A stretch of DNA of 64,000 nucleotides from JBCBKU01 sp038521345 (GCA_038521345.1 JBCBKU010000015.1:16194-80193); one strand, 5' to 3'; shown: positions 52,777 to 61,846, numbered from the stretch's first letter. Notes: generated from the letters alone by a model not told the origin. A program made the numbers and translations.

Positions 52777-54210
52777 CTATTCGGCGGCCATCACCGCTGC
52801 GGCGGACAATCGGTCGAGGATGGCATCCGCCGCCTCTCGCCCATCACGTATCGCCCAGACGACAAGGCTTGCCCCACGCACGATGTCGCCGACCGCGTAT
52901 ACGCCGTCGAGGCTGGTGGCATGGGTCCGGAAATCGGCTTTGATTGTGCCCCAGCGGGTCACTTCAAGCTCGGGAACACCCCAGAGCGCTGGAAGGTCCT
53001 CGGGTTCGAAGCCAAGAGCCTTAACGACCAGATCGGCGTCCTCGGTATAGTCGGCACCCTCGACAATCTCGGGCGCACGGCGGCCTGTGGCGTCGGGTGC
53101 TCCGAGCCGCATTTTCTGGACCATGACGCCCGACACCGCGTCGCCCGTAAACCCTTTCGGCGCCGACAACCACAGAAATTCAACGCCCTCTTCCTCGGCA
53201 TTGGCAACCTCGCGCTGGGAGCCAGGCATGTTGTCACGGTCGCGCCGATAGAGGCACTTTACGCTTCTGGCGCCTTGCCGGATGGCAGTCCTGACACAGT
53301 CCATAGCGGTATCACCGCCACCGATTACGACAATGCTCTTTCCCTCGGCGCTCAGCTCTCCACTATCAAACTCAGGGACGTCGTCACCAAAGCTCTTTCG
53401 GTTCGATGCGGTCAAATAGTCGATGGCGCGGACGATGCCGCCCACACCAACGCCAGGTGCGGGTAGATCGCGGGACTTGTAGACGCCGGTAGCGATAAGA
53501 ACGGCATCGTGTTTTGCCCGGATATCTTCAAAGCTGATGTCCTCACCAACATTGCAGTTCAAAACAAAGGTGACACCGCCCTCTTCAAGCTGCGCAATCC
53601 GTTGCATGACAATCGGTTTCTCGAGTTTGAACCCCGGGATCCCGTAGGTCATTAGCCCGCCTGCGCGGTCGTAACGGTCATAAACGGTGACCTGAAGGCC
53701 CGCCCGCCGCAGACGGTCCGCGGCGGCAAGGCCTCCCGGTCCCGCCCCGATGATGCCGACGCTCTCGGTGCGTTCGGTCGCGGGTTCAATCGGGCGAACC
53801 CATCCTTCTTCGAACGCCGTGTCGGTCAGGTACTTTTCCACTGACCCGATGGTGACTGTGCCATGACCGGACTGTTCTATGACACAGTTTCCTTCGCACA
53901 AGCGATCCTGCGGACAGATGCGCCCGCAGATTTCCGGGAAGGTGTTGGTTTCCTGGCTAAGAACATAGGCTTCTCGCAGCCGTCCCTCGGCAGTCAGGCG
54001 CAACCAGTCAGGAATGTTGTTGTGCAAGGGGCAATGCGACTGGCAGTAGGGAACACCACACTGGGAACAGCGGCCAGCCTGCTCGGCGGCCTTTTCGCGG
54101 GCATACTCACCGTAGATCTCCTGAAAGTCCTGGCGACGTAGATCCGGCGGACGCTTTTCCGGCATGTCCCGCCCAACAGTCACGAATTTAAGCATGCGCT
54201 CTTCGGCCAT
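52777..54210 (-). CDS. gltD: Glutamate synthase (NADPH) small subunit
   Basis: GltD (477 residues) passes electrons from NADPH to GltB. N-terminal [4Fe-4S] cysteines are in CSQCGVPYCQSHCPLHNNIPDWL and CGRICPQDRLCEGNC. The FAD motif VGIIGAGPGGLAAADRLRRAG and the NADPH motif SIVVIGGGDTAMDCVRTAIRQG follow. It is the first gene of gltD-GFA-gltB and faces uppP across 218 bases with two matching palindromes. Confidence 0.96.
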   Translation of the reverse strand: MAEERMLKFVTVGRDMPEKRPPDLRRQDFQEIYGEYAREKAAEQAGRCSQCGVPYCQSHCPLHNNIPDWLRLTAEGRLREAYVLSQETNTFPEICGRICPQDRLCEGNCVIEQSGHGTVTIGSVEKYLTDTAFEEGWVRPIEPATERTESVGIIGAGPGGLAAADRLRRAGLQVTVYDRYDRAGGLMTYGIPGFKLEKPIVMQRIAQLEEGGVTFVLNCNVGEDISFEDIRAKHDAVLIATGVYKSRDLPAPGVGVGGIVRAIDYLTASNRKSFGDDVPEFDSGELSAEGKSIVVIGGGDTAMDCVRTAIRQGARSVKCLYRRDRDNMPGSQREVANAEEEGVEFLWLSAPKGFTGDAVSGVMVQKMRLGAPDATGRRAPEIVEGADYTEDADLVVKALGFEPEDLPALWGVPELEVTRWGTIKADFRTHATSLDGVYAVGDIVRGASLVVWAIRDGREAADAILDRLSAAAVMAAE

Positions 54211-54266
54211 GGACGCCTCCCTTTGCTTCGGACCTGCGTCCTAAGGCAGTGCAGCAGGAAAATAAA

Positions 54267-54281
54267 GTCATATATATTGAC
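54267..54281. promoter_or_regulatory. GTCA-N7-TGAC palindrome, gltD side
   Basis: GTCATATATATTGAC has perfect four-base arms around an AT-only centre. It lies 57 bases before gltD. An almost identical element lies 75 bases away. Confidence 0.6.
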
Positions 54282-54341
54282 CTATTATGGGGTTTTTCGC
54301 CGCCGAGCAGACAGGACGGATGCTGCAGAGCGGATATTTTA

Positions 54342-54356
54342 GTCATATATACTGAC
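54342..54356. promoter_or_regulatory. GTCA-N7-TGAC palindrome, uppP side
   Basis: GTCATATATACTGAC differs from the first copy at one central base. The shared flank extends the match by an A before each copy. It lies 73 bases before the uppP ATG. Confidence 0.6.
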
Positions 54357-54428
54357 ATAAAATTAAGGTTTTCATTCGCAATCAAGCGCTTAGTCTCTGT
54401 CTGGAACGTGGTCCGGAGTCGCCTCACC

Positions 54429-55232
54429 ATGCCCATCCTGCACCTGCTACTCGTCGCTGTGATCCAGGGCATAACTGAATTCCTGCCGGTCTCCAGCTCG
54501 GGCCACCTGATCCTGCTTCCGAATCTCACGGGGCTGGACGATCAGGGAATCGCAATCGACGTCGCCGTTCATGTGGGGACACTCGGCGCGGTAGTGCTCT
54601 ATTTCTGGGCTGATGTGCGGCGCGCGGCTGCCGGATTACCAAAGGTCTTGCGCGGCCAGATTGATGACCAGAATTCCTGGCTGGCGTTCTGCCTAATCGT
54701 TGCGACGGTCCCGGTCGTTGTCGCGGGCGGGATTCTGAAGCTTACGGGATTCGATGCCGTGATGCGGTCCACGGCGGTTGTTGGCTGGACGATGCTGCTG
54801 TTCGGGATCGTGCTTTATTGGGCGGATCAGACGGGGGACGTCACCAAGAACGGCGAACGTTGGTCCTTGAAAGACGCCGCAATCATGGGGCTATGGCAGG
54901 CCCTTGCTCTGATCCCCGGGACCTCGCGGTCCGGCATCACCATTACCGCCGGGCGGTTCCTTGGCTATTCTCGTCACGACGCCGCGCGGCTTGCTATGCT
55001 AATGTCGATCCCGACCATTCTTGCCTCTGGTGTTTTGCTTGCCGGGGACGTCGTCTCGCGCGCTGACATGGCCATGGCGCGCGATGCGACGATCGCAGCG
55101 CTCTTTGCGTTTGTCTCGGCGCTCTTGGCGCTGGTGTTCATGATGCGACTTCTGAAAAGCGTGAGCTTCACACCTTACGTGATTTACCGCTGTATTCTTG
55201 GAGTGATCCTGCTTTGGATCGCCTACAGCTAA
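54429..55232 (+). CDS. uppP: Undecaprenyl-diphosphatase
   Basis: UppP/BacA dephosphorylates undecaprenyl diphosphate so that the lipid carrier can be reused for peptidoglycan. The 267-residue membrane protein has both family motifs, IQGITEFLPVSSSGHL (about 11-26) and LIPGTSRSGITITAGRFLG (about 161-179). ATG 54429 is the family start; the longer upstream frame has no support. Its stop overlaps the next convergent gene by four bases. Confidence 0.95.
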   Translation: MPILHLLLVAVIQGITEFLPVSSSGHLILLPNLTGLDDQGIAIDVAVHVGTLGAVVLYFWADVRRAAAGLPKVLRGQIDDQNSWLAFCLIVATVPVVVAGGILKLTGFDAVMRSTAVVGWTMLLFGIVLYWADQTGDVTKNGERWSLKDAAIMGLWQALALIPGTSRSGITITAGRFLGYSRHDAARLAMLMSIPTILASGVLLAGDVVSRADMAMARDATIAALFAFVSALLALVFMMRLLKSVSFTPYVIYRCILGVILLWIAYS

Positions 55233-56221
55233 GGACGGTTGACGTCCTTAAGGTACGACGCGGACTCCTTGATCTCGGAGTATTGTCCCGAAGGACGGAA
55301 CCGCCAAAGGTATTCGGGAAGAACCGCGTCCATATCCGCTGGCTCCATCCCCAAGTCGGCAAACCCGAGTGCCTTGTCCGAGACCACGTTATCGCGGGCA
55401 AGGTTTCGAACCTGATCCAGCGTAAGTGGACCCGCGATCAAGCCACCTGAAAGCGTTTTCAGCAGATCAAAGCCCCATCCCATAACCCGTGCCACCGGAA
55501 AGGGCACGTTCGCGACAAGCCGGCGACGGCGGATAATACCCAGCATTGTGAGCATGAGATCCTTGAAAGTCGCGACATCGGGGCCGCCGAGTTCGTAAAT
55601 GCCAGGCGCCACGTCTCCGGCGACGGCATCGGCTGCGACGCGGGCGACGTCATCGACATAGACTGGCTGGAACCGCGTTCCCGCGCCGACAACCGGAAGG
55701 ATCGGGCCAAACTGCGCCATAGACGCAAACCGGTTAAAGAACTGGTCTTCAGGGCCAAAAATGATCGAGGGACGCAGAATGACGGCGCCGGGCATGTGGC
55801 CAAGCACACCTTCTTCGCCAAGTGCCTTGGATCTTGCATACTCGCTATCGCTCTTGGGATCGGCGCCGATGGCCGAGAGCTGAACCATACTAGAGACCCC
55901 GGCCTCGGCAGCGATTCGTGCGATCCGCTCTGCACCCTCGTGCTGCAGTGCGTCAAAGCGCTGTTTCCCCTGCTCGGCCAGGATACCGACACAGTTCACC
56001 ACAGCATCAGCGCCCGTCATAACTGAACGCACACTGTTGTCGTCGCGAATGTTGCAGAAGACTGGTTCGACCTGGCCGACAACCCCGTACGGGCGGACGA
56101 AATGCGCAAGATTCGGGTTCCGCACGGCCACCCGGATTCTCCATCCGCGTTCGGCCAGGCGTCGGGCAATATACCGGCCGACAAACCCCGAGCCGCCATA
56201 GATCGTGACCAGTTTCGGCAT
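55229..56221 (-). CDS. NAD(P)-binding protein of the complex I NDUFA9-like family
   Basis: This 330-residue atypical short-chain dehydrogenase starts LVTIYGGSGFVGRYIARRLAERG, a Rossmann nucleotide site. Blocks GADAVVNCVGILAEQGKQRFDALQHEG and ILRPSIIFGPEDQFFNRFA are typical of the alphaproteobacterial NDUFA9-like proteins, which associate with complex I or related functions. No catalytic Tyr-x3-Lys is clearly placed, so enzyme activity is uncertain. ATG 56221 fits the family start. Confidence 0.85.
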   Translation of the reverse strand: MPKLVTIYGGSGFVGRYIARRLAERGWRIRVAVRNPNLAHFVRPYGVVGQVEPVFCNIRDDNSVRSVMTGADAVVNCVGILAEQGKQRFDALQHEGAERIARIAAEAGVSSMVQLSAIGADPKSDSEYARSKALGEEGVLGHMPGAVILRPSIIFGPEDQFFNRFASMAQFGPILPVVGAGTRFQPVYVDDVARVAADAVAGDVAPGIYELGGPDVATFKDLMLTMLGIIRRRRLVANVPFPVARVMGWGFDLLKTLSGGLIAGPLTLDQVRNLARDNVVSDKALGFADLGMEPADMDAVLPEYLWRFRPSGQYSEIKESASYLKDVNRP

Positions 56222-56337
56222 GCGCCCCGCTCCTTCAGTCGATCTGTCAATAACGGGGCCTGCGCCAGGGAACAAGCGCCGCAAAGCGCCGTTGACAGGG
56301 CCCGCGGCGCCTTGTACCGGAATGCGTCACGCGACCG

Positions 56338-56424
56338 GCCCAGGTGGCGGAATTGGTAGACGCGCCAGCTTCAGGTGCTGGTGTCCGTATGGACGTGGAG
56401 GTTCGAGTCCTCTCCTGGGCACCA
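56338..56424 (+). tRNA. tRNA-Leu (anticodon CAG)
   Basis: The acceptor stem GCCCAGG (56338-56344) pairs with CCTGGGC (56414-56420), followed by discriminator A and an encoded CCA. The anticodon stem CCAGC/GCTGG flanks loop TTCAGGT with CAG at 56372-56374. The T loop reads GTTCGAGTCC. A long variable arm, as in leucine tRNAs, is present. Total 87 bases. Confidence 0.96.
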
Positions 56425-56442
56425 CGCGATCCCCGGATCATG

Positions 56443-57756
56443 TCAGGTACGCAATCCGTCCACGACCGGCTGCCGCAACACCAGCAGCGCGGGCAAGAGG
56501 GACAGCAGACTGGTCAACGTGAAGAAAGCGGCGACGAAGTGGATCTCGGACCAGCCAAGCTGGGCGGTTACGGCGATGTCGGTGCGCAGCGTCACAAGAC
56601 GCGACAGAGCGACCACCGCAAGATATCCCGCTGCAACACCCAACAGCGCGCCGACGGTCAATAAAATGGCACCATAGCTCCAAACCACAGCGAAAACGAA
56701 ACGGGCCGGCGCCCCAAGCGCACGAAGAACTGCGATCTGTCGCCGGAAGAGGCGTGACAGGATAAAAAGCCCAAGCAGAACGCTGCATGCCACAAGAACC
56801 TGCGTGACCAACGCCATCAGCGACATGACCTGACGGATATCCCCCATCACCTCGAAAAGGTTCGCCAGCACGGCGCCTGGAAAAAAGGCCATGGTTTCGT
56901 TCTCTCGGGTAAACTCGGAACGCAGGGCATAATTGGCCCATAGCGCGTCGGCTTGCACAATGATTGCCGGTGTCCCGGGAAAGTAAGGAGCATCGAATGG
57001 TGGCCCGATCTGATCGCCGCGCTCTGGCGCGTGCCCGTTTGCAAGGCCGTGAACCTCCCAAACCGATTCGACCGGGGTCAGGACGGCGCGATCCCAAGGC
57101 GATCCAGTCGGAGCCATACGACCGACAACCGTGATCTCGGTTCCTTCATGGGCGCTCGCGTCAGCGGTGGCGCCATGCCCGTGAGCCGGAACGAACACGT
57201 CGCCTATGTTCAAAGGCACGGTCGCACCGATGATGGCTTCGTCGGATCGGGCCCAGGCTCGGCCCGCATAGGCACCGTCTGTCAGGTGGTCGACGAGATC
57301 CCAAGTAGTGCCCACGACCGGAGAGTCGCCGACACTGTCGCCAAATGCCAGAGGGGCGGCGAGGGCGACATTGTTGTGGTTCGCCACAGAATTATAGGTC
57401 TCGCCGTCAAGAAGCGGAACGTCCGAGGGCTGAAGAAACACGGCTGCGAACAGCATGGTCAGTTCGCTGCCCGGGGCCGAGACAATCAGATCGAACTTCC
57501 GGGCGGCCTCGGCAGTTCCGACGCGCAGCCCGCGTTCCTGAGCCAATAGGCCAATCCCCATGCCCACGGACACGGCGATCAGGGCCACGAACATCGCATT
57601 TGCCCATCGGAAACGCCAGAGGAGGGCGCGCACAAGGGGCCCGGGCGCGAAACCACGTACAACAAGAGATCCGACGAGAATGGCTGGAACAACAAAGACC
57701 AACAAGACCAGCGAATCCTGAGCAACGGCCGGCAGCTCGCGCCAAAGCTCGCTCAC
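56443..57756 (-). CDS. FtsX-like ABC transporter permease
   Basis: The 437-residue protein has an N-terminal span, a large extracytoplasmic domain (about residues 75-285) and three C-terminal spans with the FtsX/MacB core GLFILSRLFRRQIAVLRALGA. The family acts in lipoprotein extraction, efflux of peptides or signalling. The start is GTG, overlapping the ATPase stop as GTGA. The periplasmic domain includes a His-rich loop (PAHGHGATADASAHEG), which may bind metal. Substrate is unknown. Confidence 0.85.
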   Translation of the reverse strand: MSELWRELPAVAQDSLVLLVFVVPAILVGSLVVRGFAPGPLVRALLWRFRWANAMFVALIAVSVGMGIGLLAQERGLRVGTAEAARKFDLIVSAPGSELTMLFAAVFLQPSDVPLLDGETYNSVANHNNVALAAPLAFGDSVGDSPVVGTTWDLVDHLTDGAYAGRAWARSDEAIIGATVPLNIGDVFVPAHGHGATADASAHEGTEITVVGRMAPTGSPWDRAVLTPVESVWEVHGLANGHAPERGDQIGPPFDAPYFPGTPAIIVQADALWANYALRSEFTRENETMAFFPGAVLANLFEVMGDIRQVMSLMALVTQVLVACSVLLGLFILSRLFRRQIAVLRALGAPARFVFAVVWSYGAILLTVGALLGVAAGYLAVVALSRLVTLRTDIAVTAQLGWSEIHFVAAFFTLTSLLSLLPALLVLRQPVVDGLRT

Positions 57757-58433
57757 AGCGCCACCTGCCGATCATCACTTTCAACCCGGCCATCCACGAT
57801 TGTCAGAATGCGGTCCATACGAGTCATCAATGCCGGATCGTGGCTGACAACAATCATTGTCTTTGCGCCGGTTTTAGCCTCACGCACAAGATCGTCGATC
57901 AGCGCGTCTGCTGCGTCACGCGGCAGGCTGGCCGTGGGTTCGTCCGCGAGAAGCACCGCCGCGTCGTTGGCCAGTGCGCGGGCGACCGCGACGCGCTGAC
58001 GCTCGCCGCCTGAAAAGCTGGAGACCTGCCTTTGGGATTGTGCAAACCCCAGGCGTGACAGGTTTTTGTCGGCACGGGCACGGAGGTTCGCGCGAGACGC
58101 CTTAGCGGCGAAGAGGGCCGCAACCGCCGCATTGGTTGCGGCGTCAAGCTCATCGAAAAGCAGAAAGTCCTGAAACACCATACCGACCGACGCGGCGCGG
58201 AATGCGGCCCGGTCATCGATTGACATATCCAGAATATCCGTATCGCCCCACCTGATTTGGCCTGCCGCGGATTCCAAGAGCCCTGCAAGGGCATAAAGGA
58301 AGGTCGACTTTCCTGCCCCGGATGGCCCCCGCACGCCAATCAATGACGCGGCCGGAACAGCCAGTTCATCGATGGCGAGGATTTTCTGGCCGTCCCCACC
58401 CCGCACAACGAGACCATTTATAGTGAGATCCAT
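57753..58433 (-). CDS. ABC transporter ATP-binding protein (LolD/MacB type)
   Basis: The 226-residue ATPase has Walker A GPSGAGKST, the ABC signature FSGGERQRVAVARAL and Walker B AAVLLADEPTASL. It partners the FtsX-like permease downstream. ATG 58433 is used; an in-frame GTG lies two codons upstream. No periplasmic adaptor gene lies nearby. Confidence 0.88.
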   Translation of the reverse strand: MDLTINGLVVRGGDGQKILAIDELAVPAASLIGVRGPSGAGKSTFLYALAGLLESAAGQIRWGDTDILDMSIDDRAAFRAASVGMVFQDFLLFDELDAATNAAVAALFAAKASRANLRARADKNLSRLGFAQSQRQVSSFSGGERQRVAVARALANDAAVLLADEPTASLPRDAADALIDDLVREAKTGAKTMIVVSHDPALMTRMDRILTIVDGRVESDDRQVAL

Positions 58434-58491
58434 CGTCACCGCGACCGCGCCGTTGTTCTGAGGCCGATGATCGGACGCGCGTGCATTGCGC

Positions 58492-59721
58492 CTAGTCGCC
58501 GGCGTTCGCGGCCCGAAACCATGACGCCAATACCGCGCGCGCCTCTGGATCCATCGTCACAGCGTTGGGCGGTGGCATTGCATAGCTAGCGGCGGCATGC
58601 AGGAACACAGATTGAGCGTTTCGGGCAAGGTCTGCCTCGGTTTCAAGAGCAACGCCCTTCGGCGGCCAGTGAAGCCCGGCCCAGACCGGCTCGCGCGCGT
58701 GGCACATGGAGCAATGGCCAATGACAATGCCGTACGCATCGTCGAATCCCGCTGCCGCGGCGAATTTTTCTTCATGAGCGGTAAGCGGACGGGCTTCGGC
58801 CTCTTCGAATCCGCCGCGCATCGGCGCTGTTGAGAGCCAAGCAATCAGGAGAAAGATCAAAGCCGTCGCCAGCCAAGTCCATGTCGGATTCCCCGCCCGC
58901 GCATGGCGGGTGTTGAAGTAATGCCGGATCGTGACCCCCATGAGGAAGACAAGGCTGGCAATCAGCCACGCATGCTCGGTTCCGAACGCAAGGGGATAAT
59001 GGTTCGAAAGCATCAGGAAGATGACTGGCAAGGTCAGGTAGTTGTTGTGGGTCGACCGCAACTTGGCGATCTTCCCGTACTTTGCGTCCGGGGTGCGCCC
59101 AGCCTTGAGATCCGCAACCACGATCCGTTGGTTGGGAATGATGATTAAAAACACATTCGCCGTCATGATCGTCGCGGTGAAGGCACCAAGATGGAGCAGT
59201 GCCGCGCGTCCGGTGAAGACCTGATCATATCCCCAGGCCATGACGACAATCACACCGAAGAGGATGAGCATCAAAATGGTGGGGCGGTCACCCAGCGGCG
59301 ACTTGCAAAGCGCGTCATAGATAACCCAGCCGACGCCCAAAGACGCCGCCGATAGAAGGATCCCCTGCCAGAGTGTGATGTCGGCCTTCGATGGGTCGAG
59401 CAGGTACAATTCGCCCCCCACCCAGTAAACGACGGCCAACAGCGCGGCGCCGGAGAGCCAAGTCGCATAGCTCTCCCATTTGAACCACGTCAGATGGTCG
59501 GGCATCGCCTCCGGCGCCACCAGATATTTCTGGATGTGGTAAAAGCCCCCGCCATGCACCTGCCATTCCTCGCCGTCGGCGGGGCCGGAGATGTTCCGGT
59601 TCAACCCAAGATCAAGCGCAATGAAGTAAAACGACGAGCCGATCCACGCGATCGCAGTGATCACATGAAGCCAGCGAACGGCGAAGCCGATCCAATCCCA
59701 GAGGACGATGAAGTCGTACAC
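58492..59721 (-). CDS. puuD: Urate hydroxylase PuuD (membrane urate oxidase with cytochrome c domain)
   Basis: PuuD oxidises urate to 5-hydroxyisourate and passes electrons to the respiratory chain. The 409-residue protein has about eight membrane helices (DUF989 domain, starting WIGFAVRWLHVITAIAWIGSSFYF) and a C-terminal haem site CSMCH (near residue 346). It begins the sense of a ureide cluster with uraH and the aminohydrolase, all on the same strand. Confidence 0.93.
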   Translation of the reverse strand: MYDFIVLWDWIGFAVRWLHVITAIAWIGSSFYFIALDLGLNRNISGPADGEEWQVHGGGFYHIQKYLVAPEAMPDHLTWFKWESYATWLSGAALLAVVYWVGGELYLLDPSKADITLWQGILLSAASLGVGWVIYDALCKSPLGDRPTILMLILFGVIVVMAWGYDQVFTGRAALLHLGAFTATIMTANVFLIIIPNQRIVVADLKAGRTPDAKYGKIAKLRSTHNNYLTLPVIFLMLSNHYPLAFGTEHAWLIASLVFLMGVTIRHYFNTRHARAGNPTWTWLATALIFLLIAWLSTAPMRGGFEEAEARPLTAHEEKFAAAAGFDDAYGIVIGHCSMCHAREPVWAGLHWPPKGVALETEADLARNAQSVFLHAAASYAMPPPNAVTMDPEARAVLASWFRAANAGD

Positions 59722-59724
59722 GTC

Positions 59725-60084
59725 TCAGAGCACCTCGATCAGTTCGATCCGATTCCCAAACGGGTCATAGACGAACGTCCGGATGATGCCGGGTAGAACC
59801 ACATCGTCAACGGTCTGGATGCCGCGGGTGGCGAAACTGGCGCGAAGCGCACCCAGATCGCTCACCCGGAAGGCCGGGTGTGCTTTGCGCGCCGGGTGAA
59901 AAGGCGTTTCGACACCAAGATGAAGCGTTATTCCCGGGGCGGAAAACCACGCGCCGCCACGATCTTTGAGAACGTCCGGCTTGGGGACTTCGGCAAAACC
60001 AAGCGCGCCTATGTAGAAAGCCCGCGCGAGATCCTCTCCGCCCTCGGGGATGGCCAGCTGAATGTGATCAAGGCCCAGAAGCAT
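59725..60084 (-). CDS. VOC-superfamily protein
   Basis: The 119-residue product has the two beta-alpha-beta-beta-beta units of glyoxalase/bleomycin-resistance folds: LLGLDHIQLAIPEGGEDLARAFY at the start and a terminal metal-type Glu in YDPFGNRIELIEVL. It lies three bases from puuD and five from uraH inside the ureide operon, so a role in purine breakdown is possible but unproven. Confidence 0.8.
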   Translation of the reverse strand: MLLGLDHIQLAIPEGGEDLARAFYIGALGFAEVPKPDVLKDRGGAWFSAPGITLHLGVETPFHPARKAHPAFRVSDLGALRASFATRGIQTVDDVVLPGIIRTFVYDPFGNRIELIEVL

Positions 60085-60089
60085 CTTGG

Positions 60090-60443
60090 CTAGCTGCCCC
60101 GATAGGTCGAATAGCCATAAGGCGAGAGTAGAAGCGGCACGTGGTAGTGAGTGTCGTCGTGCATGCCAAACCGGATCGGTATCTGGTCCAAAAACGGCGT
60201 GTCGCCTGCAACCGAGCCAGCCCGACGAAGGTAGTCGCCGGCGAAGAAAACCAGCTCATACGTCCCGGTCTTGAAAGACGGTGCGGGCATAATCGGGCCG
60301 TCTGTGCGGCCATCGGCATTTGTCGTGACCTCGAGAAGCTTCCGATGGCTGTTGCCCGAAACTCGGTAGAACCAGATGTCGACGCCAGCGGCTGGACAAC
60401 CGCGGGCCGTGTCCAAAACATGCGTGGTAAGAGAACCGGACAT
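60090..60443 (-). CDS. uraH: 5-hydroxyisourate hydrolase
   Basis: This transthyretin-like enzyme hydrolyses the product of PuuD. The 117-residue length is standard. It starts LTTHVLDTARGCPAAG and ends with the diagnostic YRGS tetrapeptide. His in TTHVLD, Arg in FYRVSG-adjacent strands and the C-terminal Ser form the active-site set of the family. It is adjacent to the VOC gene and the aminohydrolase. Confidence 0.95.
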   Translation of the reverse strand: MSGSLTTHVLDTARGCPAAGVDIWFYRVSGNSHRKLLEVTTNADGRTDGPIMPAPSFKTGTYELVFFAGDYLRRAGSVAGDTPFLDQIPIRFGMHDDTHYHVPLLLSPYGYSTYRGS

Positions 60444-60453
60444 CGGAAGTATC

Positions 60454-61278
60454 CTATTTGAGTAGTGTCAGCGGCATGTGACGATTGACGTTCTTGTAGA
60501 GAAGATATCGAAAGGGTCCGGGCCCAGCGGCATAGCAGGCTTGAGGGCAGAAGGCGCGAAGCCAAAGGAAATCGCCTGCCTCGACCTCAACCCAATCGCG
60601 GTTCAGCCGGTAGACCGCCTTGCCTTCAAGGACGGCGATCCCGTGCTCCATCACGTGGGTTTCCTCGAACGGAATAGTCGCGCCTGGATGGAAGGTGACG
60701 ACATTGACGTGCATGTCGTGACGCAGATCTGCTGGATCGACGAAGCGTGTTGTGGCCCAGCGCCCATCTGTGTCCGGCATCGGATCTTTTGGCGTCTCGG
60801 CATCCGTTGCAAAGACCGGATCTGGCGGTAACAATCCGGGGGCAGGCTCCCAAAGCTTGCGGACCCAGTAAAATGTCGCCGCCGCTTGGCTGGTTGCGCG
60901 GATCGACCAGCCTACGCCCGGCGGGAGATAGGCGAAGCCGCCGGGTGACAGTGCATGGTCCGCACCATCAAGTGTGATGGTCAGTGTGCCGCCGGTGACA
61001 AAGATCACACTTTCGGCGCCGGTTTCTGGTTCGGGCAGATCGGAGCCGCCGCCGGCAGCCACTTCGACCAGATATTGCGAAAACGTCTCGGCAAACCCCG
61101 ATAGCGGGCGAGCGAGGATCCACGCGCGGGTGTCGGACCACCCGGGCAGGTAACTCGTGACAATATCGGTCTGAACACCCTTCGGGATCACCGCATAAGC
61201 CTCGGTAAAGACGGCGCGACCGGTGTGAAGCGCGTCCTGCCCCGGTAGGCCGCCTTCTGGGATATGGTAGTGCGCCAT
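60454..61278 (-). CDS. (S)-ureidoglycine aminohydrolase
   Basis: The enzyme releases ammonia from (S)-ureidoglycine in allantoin breakdown. The 274-residue protein is a bicupin: the first barrel around SVIFVTGGTLTITLDGADHALSPGGFAYLPPG and the second around DMHVNVVTFHPGATIPFEETHVMEHGIAVLEGKAVY, which carries the likely Mn ligands. ATG 61278 starts MAHYHIPEGGLPGQDALHTGRAVFTE, typical of the family. No allantoinase or allantoate hydrolase lies in the window. Confidence 0.9.
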   Translation of the reverse strand: MAHYHIPEGGLPGQDALHTGRAVFTEAYAVIPKGVQTDIVTSYLPGWSDTRAWILARPLSGFAETFSQYLVEVAAGGGSDLPEPETGAESVIFVTGGTLTITLDGADHALSPGGFAYLPPGVGWSIRATSQAAATFYWVRKLWEPAPGLLPPDPVFATDAETPKDPMPDTDGRWATTRFVDPADLRHDMHVNVVTFHPGATIPFEETHVMEHGIAVLEGKAVYRLNRDWVEVEAGDFLWLRAFCPQACYAAGPGPFRYLLYKNVNRHMPLTLLK

Positions 61279-61282
61279 TGCG

Positions 61283-61573
61283 CTAATCCGTGCCCTCGAC
61301 AAGTACGATAGTGCTTGTGGCCGTGCGCCGCCGGATCTCTGCCACTTCCTGGTAGGCAGGATCGTTGTAGGCGGACTTCGCTGCCTCAAATGTCGGGAAC
61401 TCGATGACGACGTGGCGGCTTTCGGCCTGGCCCTCGACCACTTCGGAGGTGCCGCCCCGAACAATAAACTTGCCTTCGAGGCCTTGTAGTATTGGCGTGT
61501 CCTTTTTGACGTACTCCTTGTAGGCCTCAGGATCGTTCACCGTAATATGGGCGATGATATAACCTTTGGGCAT
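61283..61573 (-). CDS. DUF1330 family protein
   Basis: The 96-residue ferredoxin-like fold protein begins MPKGYIIAHITVNDPEAYKEYVKK and has the central RHVVIEFPTFEAAKSAYNDPAYQ, both typical of DUF1330. No enzymatic role is established. It lies four bases before the aminohydrolase and so probably heads the ureide operon. Confidence 0.88.
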   Translation of the reverse strand: MPKGYIIAHITVNDPEAYKEYVKKDTPILQGLEGKFIVRGGTSEVVEGQAESRHVVIEFPTFEAAKSAYNDPAYQEVAEIRRRTATSTIVLVEGTD

Positions 61574-61846
61574 TCTGCCTCTCCATGCATTCGTCTTGCC
61601 TATGGGCATGTTCCAAGGGCCCGGCGTCAAGCAGGAAGCGCATACCGCCACGCCTTCCCGGCGACGTTTCGGATTGCGGGACCGGTGCGGCCTCGGAATG
61701 AACGTTGGCCAAGGTCACGGACAGCCGGAACAGGACGCTTGGATAGGGATTGAAGGAACCAATGCAACGTCCGCAGCGCGATCTACCCTTTCCCCCGACG
61801 GTTCCATGGGTTATCAGCCCCGCCGATCACCTTATCGGAGACTGAT

